Of a DNA stretch of 64,000 nucleotides, positions 26,797 to 36,121 are shown one piece after another (within the stretch, counting starts at the first letter, position 1; each line of letters starts with the position of its first letter). Source of the stretch: CAVUNY01 sp963768585 (GTDB taxonomy: Bacteria; Chloroflexota; Anaerolineae; Anaerolineales; Anaerolineaceae); contig CAVYIF010000020.1 in NCBI GenBank assembly GCA_963768585.1, forward strand, positions 294,405 to 358,404, read 5' to 3'. The notes beneath the pieces were generated by a model. The model was not told where the DNA came from, made no database searches, and saw only the letters and a list, made by a program, of their open reading frames with translations. Position numbers and translations under genes: made by a program.

Positions 26797-29700
26797 GGCA
26801 ATATCACCTTTGCCAGCCCTTCCGCTAAAAAAATTTTTGGGTTTTGCGACGAGGAGATCTCCGAAATCAATCCGGATGAGTATACCCACCCGGATGACCT
26901 CGCCAAGGTCTCGACCGCTTTGGATCATTTGATTCGGAATCCAGGGCAAACCCCTACGCTTGAATACCGTTTCAAACGCAAGGATGGTTCCTGGGTTTGG
27001 GTAGAGAGCACCTTCACCAATCTGCTCAACGAACCAAGCGTGGGAGCCATCGTCATCAACTTCCGCGACATTACCGCGCGCATGCAGATGGAAAGCGCGC
27101 TGCGCATCAACGAAGCAGACCTGAAAAAGGCCCAACAGATTGCCCATGTGGGCAGTTGGAAATGGGACATCCAGACCAACCAGGTCGAATGGTCGGATGA
27201 AATGTTCCGTATTTTTGGAGTGGACCCAACGCAATTCAGCGGGAATTTAAATATCATCATGCAGAAATCCATCCACCCCGATGATGTCGAGGCGGTGATG
27301 GCATCTAACCTTTCGGTCATCGAGCAAAATAAACCCATCCCACTGGAATACCGCATCATCCTGCCGAACGGCGAAATGAAGGTTGTGTGGGCTGAAGCAG
27401 GCGAAATACAGTTGGATGATGCCGGCCAGCCGGGCTTCTTGAACGGCATTGTGCAGGATATTACCGAAATTAAACGCCAGAAAAATGAAATCCTGAAACG
27501 TAATCAGGAAATCAACCTGCTGTATGAGGCAGGCAAACAGATCAGCGAGAGTCTGGATCTTGAGAATATCTACCTGCGCTTCTATGAGTCAATCTCACAG
27601 AACATGAAGTGCGATACGATGTATATCGCCAGTTTTGATGCGCAGACCGAGTTGATCTCCGCAGAATTCGCAGTCATCGAAGGCAAACAGGCTGAGGTCA
27701 GCGGATTTCCAGTTATTCCGCTTGAACCAGAAGGCCAGGGCATCCAGAGCCCGGTGATCCGTTCCGGAAATGCGCAGAGGATCAATGATACCCAGGAAGC
27801 ATTAAAAACGACCTCAACCAAATATTATATTGATGAAGGGGGATCGGTTGCGGATGAAGGGCATGTTCCGGAAGATGGCCAGTATACCCAATCTTCTCTC
27901 ATCATCCCCATGAAGTTGAAAAACCAGGTGATTGGTGTCGTCCAAATCCAAAGCTATGAAAAAAATGCCTACAGCGAGGATGATTTTCGTATTGCGCAGT
28001 CGCTTGTTTCGCAAATTACAATGGCCGCCAACAACGCCCTGCTTTACCAGCAAAGCCTGCAGGAGATTGAACACAGAAAACAGGCCGAAAACATTATTTA
28101 CCAGCAGGCGGCAGAATTAAAAATAAACAATGAAAGGTTAACCCGGCTTTATCGCGTATCGAACAGCTTAATCCAGGGCTCAGCACTGAACCGCGAACGA
28201 TTGATCCATTTGATCGCGGATACCATCGCCACAGAAATAGGCGGAATTTGCTGCAGCATCTATTCGAAAATCCCCGACACGAATCAACTAGCCCTGACCG
28301 CCTCTTCCGGTCCCGTGTCTGAAAACTGCTCGCCCACCGCAGTCGATTTAAAACAGGCGCCGTTATTTGTACGCGCGCTTTTGAATAAAGAAAAAATTAA
28401 TATCGGTGAACTTGGGCAAAACTCCTTCGATGTCAGTTTGTTAAAAGACACCCATTCGGTATACTTGACGCCGCTTGAAGCTGGCCAGAAAGTCTTTGGT
28501 GTCATTATGATTCAATCGCCTGAGGCGTTTTTTATCACGCCAGAAGATGAGCAATTCCTCACATTATTTACCAGCCAGGCCGCCATCGTTCTGGAAAATG
28601 CCAATTTAATTACCGAAATCACAAAACAGGTTAGCCGTCTGGAATCCCTGCGCAAGATCGATGAGACCATCAACGCCAGCATGGATCTCAAGTTAACCGC
28701 TGAGGTTTTGTTAACCCAAATTTCCAGTCAATTGAATATCGATGCCGTCGATTTACTGCATTTCGACCCAGGAGCACAAAGTCTTAATTTTGTTAAAAAT
28801 ATTGGCTTCAAGACCGCAGCGCTGCAGCATACCAATATCCACTTAGGTCACGGACTTGCGGGTCAGGCAGCCATCATGCGCCAGACCCTGCATGTCAACA
28901 ACTTGAATGAACAAAATGATTTTCTTGACGCCTCACCTTTATTAAGAGAAGAAAATTTTATAGAGTATTTTGGCGTGCCCTTAATTGCCAAAGGGAAATT
29001 AAAAGGTATGCTGGAAATTTATCATCGCTCGCACCTGACCATTAATGAAAGCTGGTTAAATTTTCTGGAGGCATTGGCCGGTCAAGCTGCAATTGCGATG
29101 GATAATATCGACTTATTCAGCGATCTGCAGAAATCCATCAACGAATTAGTTTTGGCCTATGACGAAAACATCGAAGCCTGGTCGCGTGCCCTGGATTTAA
29201 GGGATGAAGAGACCGAAGGCCACACGCAGCGCGTGGTAAAGACCACCATCAGGTTGGCAAAAGCCATGGGGATCAACGGCGAGGATCTCGTCCATATTCG
29301 CCGGGGATCGCTGCTGCACGACATCGGCAAAATGGGTATTCCAGACGACATCTTATTAAAACCGGGGCCGCTGACCGCTGACGAATGGGAAATTATGCGT
29401 AAGCACCCCGTCTATGCGTATGAACTACTTTCGCCGATTATGTTCCTGAGACCAGCGCTGGATATTCCCTACTGCCACCACGAACAATGGGACGGCAGCG
29501 GCTATCCCCGGGGACTGATCGGTGAACAAATCCCCCTGGCAGCCAGAATATTCGCAATCGTCGATGTTTGGGATGCGCTTCGCTCGGACCGGCCTTACCG
29601 GGCCAGTTGGCCAGAAGAAAAAGTCATCGAGTATATCCTTGGTCGCACCGGCAGCCAATTCGACCCCCAGATTGTAGCGTTGTTTTTTAATAGTGAGCTG

Positions 29701-30117
29701 TTCCAGGACAGGACCAGCGGAAAACCAACGATCTTGATCGTGGACGACGAAGAAAACGTTACCCGCTTGCTGGCCTGCAGCCTGGAAGACCGCTTTTCAG
29801 TGCTGACAGCCAACAATGGCTTTGATGCCCTAAAGATCATCCAGCGTTCAGACCTGGCCGTCGTCCTGACCGACCAGCGCATGCCGGGTATGACCGGTGT
29901 TGAATTGCTAGAAAAGAGTCACAAATACAAACCCAATACATGCGGTATTTTAATGTCGGGGTATTCGGATGCGGTTGCTTTAACTGCCGCGATCAACCTG
30001 AGAAATGTTCGGGGATTCATCCCCAAACCCTGGGATCTGGATCATTTGCGGAAAAAATTGGACGAAGCGGTCAATCATTATCGTAATTTAGTACGCAGAA
30101 GTCCGGATGCAGATTGA
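26797..30117 (+). CDS. PAS-PAS-GAF-GAF-HD-GYP-REC c-di-GMP phosphodiesterase, main part of frameshifted gene
   Basis: Predicted c-di-GMP-hydrolysing protein. The homologous frame resumes at GGNITFASPSAKKIFGF; a TTG at 26920 inside the first PAS is not a natural start. Order: PAS, PAS (VGSWKWDIQTNQ), GAF-like region, further GAF segments with intervening helices, GAF before HD-GYP, then HD-GYP with LLHDIGKMGIPD, YCHHEQWDGSGYPRG and VWDALRSDRP. A C-terminal receiver follows (LIVDDEENVTRL, VLTDQRMPGMTG, KPWDLDHL). The metal-binding His/Asp set looks complete, so activity is expected. HD-GYP plus C-terminal receiver resembles RpfG turned around. It ends 32 bp before a tandem paralogue. Confidence 0.85.
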   Translation, partial: GNITFASPSAKKIFGFCDEEISEINPDEYTHPDDLAKVSTALDHLIRNPGQTPTLEYRFKRKDGSWVWVESTFTNLLNEPSVGAIVINFRDITARMQMESALRINEADLKKAQQIAHVGSWKWDIQTNQVEWSDEMFRIFGVDPTQFSGNLNIIMQKSIHPDDVEAVMASNLSVIEQNKPIPLEYRIILPNGEMKVVWAEAGEIQLDDAGQPGFLNGIVQDITEIKRQKNEILKRNQEINLLYEAGKQISESLDLENIYLRFYESISQNMKCDTMYIASFDAQTELISAEFAVIEGKQAEVSGFPVIPLEPEGQGIQSPVIRSGNAQRINDTQEALKTTSTKYYIDEGGSVADEGHVPEDGQYTQSSLIIPMKLKNQVIGVVQIQSYEKNAYSEDDFRIAQSLVSQITMAANNALLYQQSLQEIEHRKQAENIIYQQAAELKINNERLTRLYRVSNSLIQGSALNRERLIHLIADTIATEIGGICCSIYSKIPDTNQLALTASSGPVSENCSPTAVDLKQAPLFVRALLNKEKINIGELGQNSFDVSLLKDTHSVYLTPLEAGQKVFGVIMIQSPEAFFITPEDEQFLTLFTSQAAIVLENANLITEITKQVSRLESLRKIDETINASMDLKLTAEVLLTQISSQLNIDAVDLLHFDPGAQSLNFVKNIGFKTAALQHTNIHLGHGLAGQAAIMRQTLHVNNLNEQNDFLDASPLLREENFIEYFGVPLIAKGKLKGMLEIYHRSHLTINESWLNFLEALAGQAAIAMDNIDLFSDLQKSINELVLAYDENIEAWSRALDLRDEETEGHTQRVVKTTIRLAKAMGINGEDLVHIRRGSLLHDIGKMGIPDDILLKPGPLTADEWEIMRKHPVYAYELLSPIMFLRPALDIPYCHHEQWDGSGYPRGLIGEQIPLAARIFAIVDVWDALRSDRPYRASWPEEKVIEYILGRTGSQFDPQIVALFFNSELFQDRTSGKPTILIVDDEENVTRLLACSLEDRFSVLTANNGFDALKIIQRSDLAVVLTDQRMPGMTGVELLEKSHKYKPNTCGILMSGYSDAVALTAAINLRNVRGFIPKPWDLDHLRKKLDEAVNHYRNLVRRSPDAD

Positions 30118-30149
30118 AGCTCGGTTTAATATGTCGCGAGGAGACAACC

Positions 30150-33100
30150 ATGAACAAAAAAACACCTCGAATTCTGATATTAGACAGTGACCTCTCCTGG
30201 CTCAAGTCTGCAGGAGATGTCTTGCGGTTCAAAGGATTCGAACCTGTTCTGGCGAAAACAGGAGCATCCGCCCTGGCGCAAATCGAGCAGCAGCCGGTGG
30301 ATGTGGCCCTGATTGACCTGAGGGTGGAAGATATGCCCGGCTTGGATGTCTTGAGCAAGATTAAAGCGCAAACGCCAAACACCGAATGCATCATGCTATC
30401 AAATCAAGCCCCGCAAAATTCAACTATCGAGGCTATCAATCTGGGGGCATACGCTTTCTTCCAGAAACCTTTCGATATGGAAAGCCTACTCGTGTCCATT
30501 TGCCATGCCATTGAGGGACAGGAAGCTAAAATAGCGCTGGCTGAGAGTGAAGCGCGGTATCAAACGTTTATCAATGCTGCCATCGCTATGGTGTTTTTAA
30601 AGGACGATCAGTTTCGCTACGTGATGGTAAATGAAGTCTATGCTCGCTTTTTTGATAAACCAGTGGATGAGATTATTGGCAAGGATGACTTAGAACTGAT
30701 GGAAAAGCGGGCAGCGCTCACCTGCCGTTCAACCGACCAGCAAGTGCTTGAAACAAACGCTCCGGTGACCACGATCGAACCCATCGGAAACCGGTTTTAT
30801 GAAACCCACAAATTCCCCGTAGCCTTGCAGCATGGCCGAACAGGGGTAGGGGGGTACATTCATGATGTTACCAGGTACATACAGGCTGAAGAAAAGCTTA
30901 AACAAGAACAGTATCTAATGCAGACGTTAATGGATACCGTCCCCGACGTGATTTATTTTAAGGACATCCAAAGCCGCTTTATCCGCAGCAGCCGCTCGCA
31001 ATTAGCTATTTTTGGAATTGCCGATCCGGACCAGATTATTGGCAAGACCGACTTTGATTTCTTCAGCCAGGAGCATGCCCAGGCTGCATACCAGGACGAA
31101 CAGGCCATCATCCGTACCGGTCGCCCGTTGGTAAATATTGAAGAAATCGAAACTTTTATCGACCGCCCACCGGAATGGGTATCGACCACCAAAATGGCTT
31201 TGCGCGACCAAAACGATAAAATCGTAGGCACCTTTGGCATCTCGCGCAATATCACAGCGCGCAAAGAAGCCGAGCAGCAGCTTCAGGACCGGGCATCGAC
31301 CATGGCTTCATTGTATGATGCAGGTTTGGCGCTAAACAGCGTCCTCGACTCCAAGGCTCAATTTGCGTTTTTGTCGAAAATCATTCTGGATGAATTTTCC
31401 GCCGATCGGGTCGCCTTTCTGCACTATCTCCCCGTGGAATCTTGCTATTCTGCCGAACATTTTCTCGGTTTCTCAGAAGACTTACAGGAATCCATCGATC
31501 AGGCCCACTTCCCGGCAGATGAAACCCAATTTCCGGTCGATTGGGTGCGTGTCCACGAGCAGCCGCTGTACAAGCCAAACAGCATTGACAATCCGGCATT
31601 TGCGCTTGGCGACCCCGAAATACACTCGACCTTATGGGCGCCGGTCAAACACGGCCAAAATATCCGTGGCATATTGGGGGTTATGAGTACAAAACCTCAG
31701 GCCTTCACACGCGACCAGGAGCGCTTGTTCATCCTGTTCTCCAACCAGGCTGCCGTTGCGCTGGAAAACGCCAGCTTATTATCTGAAACCAGGCTGCAGA
31801 TTCAACGCCTGAAATCGCTGCAAAAAATCGATGATACGATCAACGCCAGCCTGGATTTAGGAATCACCTCAAACATTCTTTTAGAAGAAATCATGAGCCA
31901 GCTCAACGTAGATGCGGCTGATATTTTGTTACTCGACCCGTTCACCAATACCCTTAGCTATCTCAACGGGCGTGGTTTCAATACGCCCGCTTTGCAGCAC
32001 ACCGAATTTCGCATCGGTCAGGGGTTGGCAGGTCGGGCTGCCAATGAAAATGAAACCATCCACATAAGCGATTTAAGGTCAAATAACGAATTATTCACAA
32101 ATTCACCGGACTTGAAAGATGAAAATTTTTATGAATATTATGGCGTACCGCTTATTTCTAAAGGAAGTTTGAAAGGGCTGCTGGAAATATTCCATCGATC
32201 TCCAATTAGAGCGAATGAAACATGGATTGAGTTCTTGGAGACAATGGCAGGGCAGGCAGCGATCGCCATTGACAATATACAAATGTTTGACTCTATTCAA
32301 CGCTCGAACAATGATCTGACCATAGCCTATGACGCCACAATCGAAGGTTGGTCGCATGCATCGGATTTGCGCCATAAAGAGGCCCAAGGCCACACCCAAC
32401 GGGTAACCGATATTACGATCCGGCTGGCTAAAGCTGCCGGTATTCGCACGGATGAATTGGTTCATATTCGCAGGGGGGCAATGCTTCACGATATCGGAAA
32501 ATTGGGCATCCCGGACAATGTCTTATTAAAATCAGGCACTTTGACCGCTGAAGAATGGAAAGTTATGCAAAAACATCCGGAATATGCTTTCGAACTGATC
32601 TCACCGATCGCATTTCTGAGACCCGCGTTGGATATTCCATATTGCCATCACGAAAAATGGGATGGCAGCGGTTATCCGCGTGGATTAAAAGGTGAACAAA
32701 TTCCTTTATCAGCGCGCCTGTTCGCCGTAACAGATGTGTGGGACGCACTCACCTCTGACCGGCGAAAACGGGCTGCCTGGCCGAAAAATCAGGCGATCGA
32801 ATATATCCGCGAGCAGGCTGGTAAACATTTTGACCCGCAGGCAGTTGAATTATTTATGAATACCTTTTTATTAGAAGAGCGTTCTTCTGCCAGGCCAACC
32901 ATTTTAATGGTAGATGATGATGAAGGAATCACGCGTGCTCTGGCACTTAGTTTGCAAGACCAGTTTACGGTATTAACAGCGAACTCGGGTGAAGATGCGC
33001 TGGAGATCGCCCAACGCTCCGATCCAGCGGTCGTTTTGACTGATCAGCGTATGCCCGGTATGAGCGGCGTGGAACTGATGGAACAACTCCTTGAATTAAA

Positions 33101-33287
33101 CCCGAAAATAATTGGGCTTTTGATCTCCGGCTTTTCAGATATCGCCGCACTCACTACCGCGATTAATCTGCCCAATGTGCACGGATTTATTCCAAAACCC
33201 TGGGATTTGCACGACCTGCGCCAGAAGCTGGGTGAAGCCGTCATCCAATACCGTGAAGGTTTGTCCGAATTTTATAATGATCGATAA
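30150..33287 (+). CDS. REC-PAS-PAS-GAF-GAF-HD-GYP-REC c-di-GMP phosphodiesterase
   Basis: A soluble signalling protein of 1045 residues, intact paralogue of the broken gene before it. Order: receiver (1-120; ILILDSDLSWL, ALIDLRVEDMPG), PAS (about 140-250), PAS (260-385), GAF (400-545), GAF (560-720), HD-GYP (730-905) and receiver (920-1040). HD-GYP signatures are HTQRVTDI, LHDIGKLGIPD, CHHEKWDGSGYPRG and VWDALTSDR, all expected metal ligands present. The terminal receiver has LMVDDDEGI, VLTDQRMPGMSG and PKPWDL. The ATG at 30150 was chosen for GAGGAG six to seven bases upstream. It is the last gene of the long signalling operon. Confidence 0.92.
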   Translation: MNKKTPRILILDSDLSWLKSAGDVLRFKGFEPVLAKTGASALAQIEQQPVDVALIDLRVEDMPGLDVLSKIKAQTPNTECIMLSNQAPQNSTIEAINLGAYAFFQKPFDMESLLVSICHAIEGQEAKIALAESEARYQTFINAAIAMVFLKDDQFRYVMVNEVYARFFDKPVDEIIGKDDLELMEKRAALTCRSTDQQVLETNAPVTTIEPIGNRFYETHKFPVALQHGRTGVGGYIHDVTRYIQAEEKLKQEQYLMQTLMDTVPDVIYFKDIQSRFIRSSRSQLAIFGIADPDQIIGKTDFDFFSQEHAQAAYQDEQAIIRTGRPLVNIEEIETFIDRPPEWVSTTKMALRDQNDKIVGTFGISRNITARKEAEQQLQDRASTMASLYDAGLALNSVLDSKAQFAFLSKIILDEFSADRVAFLHYLPVESCYSAEHFLGFSEDLQESIDQAHFPADETQFPVDWVRVHEQPLYKPNSIDNPAFALGDPEIHSTLWAPVKHGQNIRGILGVMSTKPQAFTRDQERLFILFSNQAAVALENASLLSETRLQIQRLKSLQKIDDTINASLDLGITSNILLEEIMSQLNVDAADILLLDPFTNTLSYLNGRGFNTPALQHTEFRIGQGLAGRAANENETIHISDLRSNNELFTNSPDLKDENFYEYYGVPLISKGSLKGLLEIFHRSPIRANETWIEFLETMAGQAAIAIDNIQMFDSIQRSNNDLTIAYDATIEGWSHASDLRHKEAQGHTQRVTDITIRLAKAAGIRTDELVHIRRGAMLHDIGKLGIPDNVLLKSGTLTAEEWKVMQKHPEYAFELISPIAFLRPALDIPYCHHEKWDGSGYPRGLKGEQIPLSARLFAVTDVWDALTSDRRKRAAWPKNQAIEYIREQAGKHFDPQAVELFMNTFLLEERSSARPTILMVDDDEGITRALALSLQDQFTVLTANSGEDALEIAQRSDPAVVLTDQRMPGMSGVELMEQLLELNPKIIGLLISGFSDIAALTTAINLPNVHGFIPKPWDLHDLRQKLGEAVIQYREGLSEFYNDR

Positions 33288-33618
33288 TCGATGCAGCTAC
33301 ATATAAAACGTTTCAGCCGGTTGCCAAATAGGGCGGGAGATCAGTCGCATCCACTTTAGCTACCGCCAGCAAATAAAAATTGAAAAAATGAAAGGAAAGA
33401 CAAATTGAAGCCAGATAGAAACTTTACTGAATTCATTTATATTGAGTTTACGAATTAGGGCTTGATTCCTTTCTATTTTCAAAAGTTGCGGAGGATAACA
33501 CTCCATTAACTCCACTTAAGTTAAAGATTATTAACGCCTCGGGTGATACACTAACAAACAGAGAATGGATGATTGAAGGTTTTTCTCTAAACGCCCGAAA
33601 TTCCTGAAAAGGAGCAAA
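33288..33618. other. 331-bp intergenic region, no gene seen
   Basis: Separates the signalling operon from the cupin gene. AT-rich, with no open frame of note, no T-tailed hairpin and no convincing promoter. The only clear element is AAGGAG just before the cupin ATG. Confidence 0.3.
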
Positions 33619-33942
33619 ATGATGGCTTATAAGTATTTCTCGGATGTGAAAACAAAGGTAGTTTTTTCGCCAGAAGGACCTCAACCCCAAGGCTTATACT
33701 CGAAAGGGCAGATTAAAGTCATTACAGCCGGATTAGAGGCAGGACAAAAAATCCCCATGCACCCTGAAGGTCTGGCAATTTATACCTTCCTCGAAGGACA
33801 GGGCTGGATGGTCGTCGATGGAGAACGGCTTTTCGTTGAGCCCGGCGCCTGCGTTGTCACCCTGGCGGGAGCGAAGCGAGGGATTGAAGCAGACACTCAG
33901 TTAATCTTTTTAGCCGCCAGAATCTCTGAATTATCTCACTGA
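33619..33942 (+). CDS. Small cupin-domain protein
   Basis: A single-domain cupin of 107 residues. The barrel is visible as GLEAGQKIPMHPEGLAIYTF, then LEGQGWMVVDGERLFVEPGACVV. The His/Glu pair of motif 1 (MHPEG) could bind a metal, but the second motif lacks an obvious His, so it may be a non-catalytic sensor or binding cupin. The ribosome site AAGGAG precedes ATGATG at 33619. It is flanked by gaps of about 300 bp, so probably its own transcript. Substrate unknown. Confidence 0.8.
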   Translation: MMAYKYFSDVKTKVVFSPEGPQPQGLYSKGQIKVITAGLEAGQKIPMHPEGLAIYTFLEGQGWMVVDGERLFVEPGACVVTLAGAKRGIEADTQLIFLAARISELSH

Positions 33943-33974
33943 GATTCTCTTTCCACGCTTTTTCAGATAACGCT

Positions 33975-34124
33975 ATGGAAAATTTTCCTCTGCTGCTTCC
34001 AGCAGATTTATTTTTCTATCGCGGCGGTTTGCGCGGCAGCGAAATCGATCTCCAAATCTATGATCCCCACCGAATGGCAGCCGGTCAGGTTTACCGCCGG
34101 TGGAAGGTGCGCTTAGCGAGATAG
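33975..34124 (+). CDS. Possible 49-residue ORF or gene remnant
   Basis: Within the 307-bp gap between cupin and aldolase an ATG-started frame reads MENFPLLLPADLFFYRGG and ends RRWKVRLAR. Composition looks protein-like, but no ribosome site is evident and no family is recognised. It could be a decayed gene end or chance. The rest of the gap (34125-34249) holds only the AGGAGG site of the aldolase. Confidence 0.25.
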   Translation: MENFPLLLPADLFFYRGGLRGSEIDLQIYDPHRMAAGQVYRRWKVRLAR

Positions 34125-34249
34125 TAATTTACACAATATTTCGCATGACTCAACAAAAGTTAATGACATTCGATCCCTCAAATGGTATATTAAAACCGCA
34201 TTGTTGTGTGGTGATTACCAACATGGTTTGAAATAGGAGGAATTGACAG

Positions 34250-35173
34250 ATGAGTGATCGTATTCGTGAAATTCTCAGTTGGTACCGGAGTGAAAACCCC
34301 GGCGTGTTAACAAATCTGGCCCGTTTGCTTAATCACGGCAGGCTGGCAGGTACCGGCTATGTGATTATTCTTCCTGTGGACCAGGGTTTTGAGCATGGGC
34401 CGGGACGAAGTTTCGCAGCGAATCCACCGGCATATGATCCACACTACCATTTTCAGCTTGCCATTGACGCCGGACTAAACGCCTACGCCAGTGCGCTGGG
34501 TTTTTTGGAAGCGGGTGCGGCAGAATTTGCCGGGCAGGTGCCATTGATCCTGAAGGTGAACAGCCACGATCTGCTCCATCCGGAGAATGAACCTCTCGGG
34601 GCACAAACCGCCTCCGTGAAGGATGCGCTGCGCCTAGGCTGCTCAGCCATTGGCTACACCATTTACCCCGGCACAGCCGACCGGCGCCTGCAATATGAAC
34701 AGCTGCGAGAATTATCAGAAGAAGCGAAAGCTGCCGGGCTGGTCGTTGTGGTCTGGTCCTATCCTCGGGGCGGTGGATTGAGCAAGGAGGGAGAAACAGC
34801 CCTCGACGTGATCGCTTATGGTGCACATATCGCTGCCCAACTCGGCGCGCATATCATTAAGGTAAAATTGCCGACCGCAAACCTCGAAGTCGAGGAAGCC
34901 CGGAAGGTTTATGAGGAACAGCGCATCCCGCGCAAAACGCTGACAGAACGGGTGCAGCACGTGATGCAAAGCACCTTCAACGGACGGCGGATGGTCATCT
35001 TCTCTGGCGGTTCCAAGGCGGATGATGCCACAATCCTGGACGAAGTCCGCGCCATTCGCGCGGGCGGTGGGTTCGGCTCAATCATCGGCCGCAACTCGTT
35101 CCAACGCGACCGGGCAGATGCAATGGACCTCCTGGACCGGATGATTCGCATTTACAAAGGTGAAACGCTCTGA
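34250..35173 (+). CDS. fbaB: Class I fructose-bisphosphate aldolase (DhnA/FbaB type)
   Basis: Glycolytic and gluconeogenic aldolase cleaving fructose-1,6-bisphosphate through a Schiff base, 307 residues, cytosolic TIM barrel. Marks of the archaeal/DhnA class: VIILPVDQGFEHGPG near residue 40, SAIGYTIYPGT, the Schiff-base Lys region HIIKVKLPTA (near 205), and phosphate-binding VIFSGGSKADD and GSIIGRNSFQR. AGGAGG lies upstream of the ATG. It stands alone between cupin and convergent PAP2 genes. Relation to the mannose locus downstream (hexose phosphate entering glycolysis) is only contextual. Confidence 0.93.
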   Translation: MSDRIREILSWYRSENPGVLTNLARLLNHGRLAGTGYVIILPVDQGFEHGPGRSFAANPPAYDPHYHFQLAIDAGLNAYASALGFLEAGAAEFAGQVPLILKVNSHDLLHPENEPLGAQTASVKDALRLGCSAIGYTIYPGTADRRLQYEQLRELSEEAKAAGLVVVVWSYPRGGGLSKEGETALDVIAYGAHIAAQLGAHIIKVKLPTANLEVEEARKVYEEQRIPRKTLTERVQHVMQSTFNGRRMVIFSGGSKADDATILDEVRAIRAGGGFGSIIGRNSFQRDRADAMDLLDRMIRIYKGETL

Positions 35174-35292
35174 CTGCGGAAGAGCCAACCTCAAATGGGA
35201 TCATGGTGACAGAAGACATCATGTGAAAGTGCCGCACAGGCCAGGCGGAATGCGCCAGGCCCAGGCTCAGATTCTGTCCGTGTCACGTCAGC

Positions 35293-36030
35293 CTATTGAA
35301 CCCCGGGTTGGAAAAACTTCATTCTCTTGCCCCACCGGTAAACATGGATCATTAATACCAGTACCAGGCTGCCGAGTAGATAAGCGCCGGCCACGTCGCT
35401 CGTCCAATGCTGTCCCAGATATACGCGCGATGCGCCTACCAATAATATCAAAGCGCCGGAAACAACCAGCGACAAGGTGCGCAGCCACGACTTGCGCAGC
35501 AAAGTAAAGACCAAAAACCAGATAAAACCTAAAAAAGCCGTGTAGTACATGACATGCCCGCTGGGAAAACTGTAACTATTCAGCACATTAACCACATGCA
35601 CCAGGTCGGACACGGGGCGCGGGCGGTGGATGATAAATTTGATCAGCGCGTTGACCCCCTCCACAAAACCCGCCCCCCCCACTGCCACCAGGGCTTCCCA
35701 ACGCAAGCCGAAGAAATACAGCGCCCCGCCGATCAGTAAGGTAAGGACGATCGATTGTGGTGAATAGCCTGGCCAGGAGGTCCAGATCATGAGCTGGTTG
35801 AAAAAGGGGGAGTTCACCGCCTGCAGATCGCGGGTGAGTCTCAAATCGATCGGAAAATAAGCAGTGGTGCTGGCGCCATATGCCAGCACCGCAAAAGCGA
35901 TCACCATCAGCAGCAAAACCAGGTAGCAGCGCCGCCTCAAGCATAATGCTGCGGCTTCCGCCCTCTCAGCGTTTTCGCCAGCCCCAGGGTTTTTTCCGGT
36001 TGATTTTTCTTGACCTGTTTTTTTCATCAT
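35293..36030 (-). CDS. PAP2-family membrane phosphatase
   Basis: An integral membrane acid phosphatase of the PAP2/phosphatidate-phosphatase type, 245 residues with about six hydrophobic helices. The three family motifs are clear: K-x6-RP (KFIIHRPRP), PSGH (SYSFPSGHVMYY), and SR-x5-H-x3-D (SRVYLGQHWTSD). Likely substrates are lipid pyrophosphates such as undecaprenyl diphosphate or phosphatidic acid. The N-terminal 35 residues are charged and cytoplasmic. Convergent with the aldolase; the 119-bp gap holds a GC hairpin (35239-35261) without a T-tract. Confidence 0.9.
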   Translation of the reverse strand: MMKKTGQEKSTGKNPGAGENAERAEAAALCLRRRCYLVLLLMVIAFAVLAYGASTTAYFPIDLRLTRDLQAVNSPFFNQLMIWTSWPGYSPQSIVLTLLIGGALYFFGLRWEALVAVGGAGFVEGVNALIKFIIHRPRPVSDLVHVVNVLNSYSFPSGHVMYYTAFLGFIWFLVFTLLRKSWLRTLSLVVSGALILLVGASRVYLGQHWTSDVAGAYLLGSLVLVLMIHVYRWGKRMKFFQPGVQ

Positions 36031-36121
36031 CCCTACTACAACCGGCGATTGCCGTTCAATCTCTTCAGCATTACTGCCTGCCCAAAAACGCAGGACTGGA
36101 TCAAGGAATTTTACACCATCC

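Noticed and set aside
26347..27234. Open frame of 295 residues on the minus strand across the broken HD-GYP gene
   Set aside because: Antisense to receiver and PAS sequences that are clearly homologous on the plus strand; no family similarity.
26920..30117. TTG at 26920 as the true start of the first HD-GYP protein
   Set aside because: It lies inside a PAS domain whose earlier part is readable just upstream in the same frame.
35239..35261. GC-rich hairpin between the convergent aldolase and PAP2 genes considered as a terminator
   Set aside because: No T-tract on either strand and an A-A mismatch in the stem.
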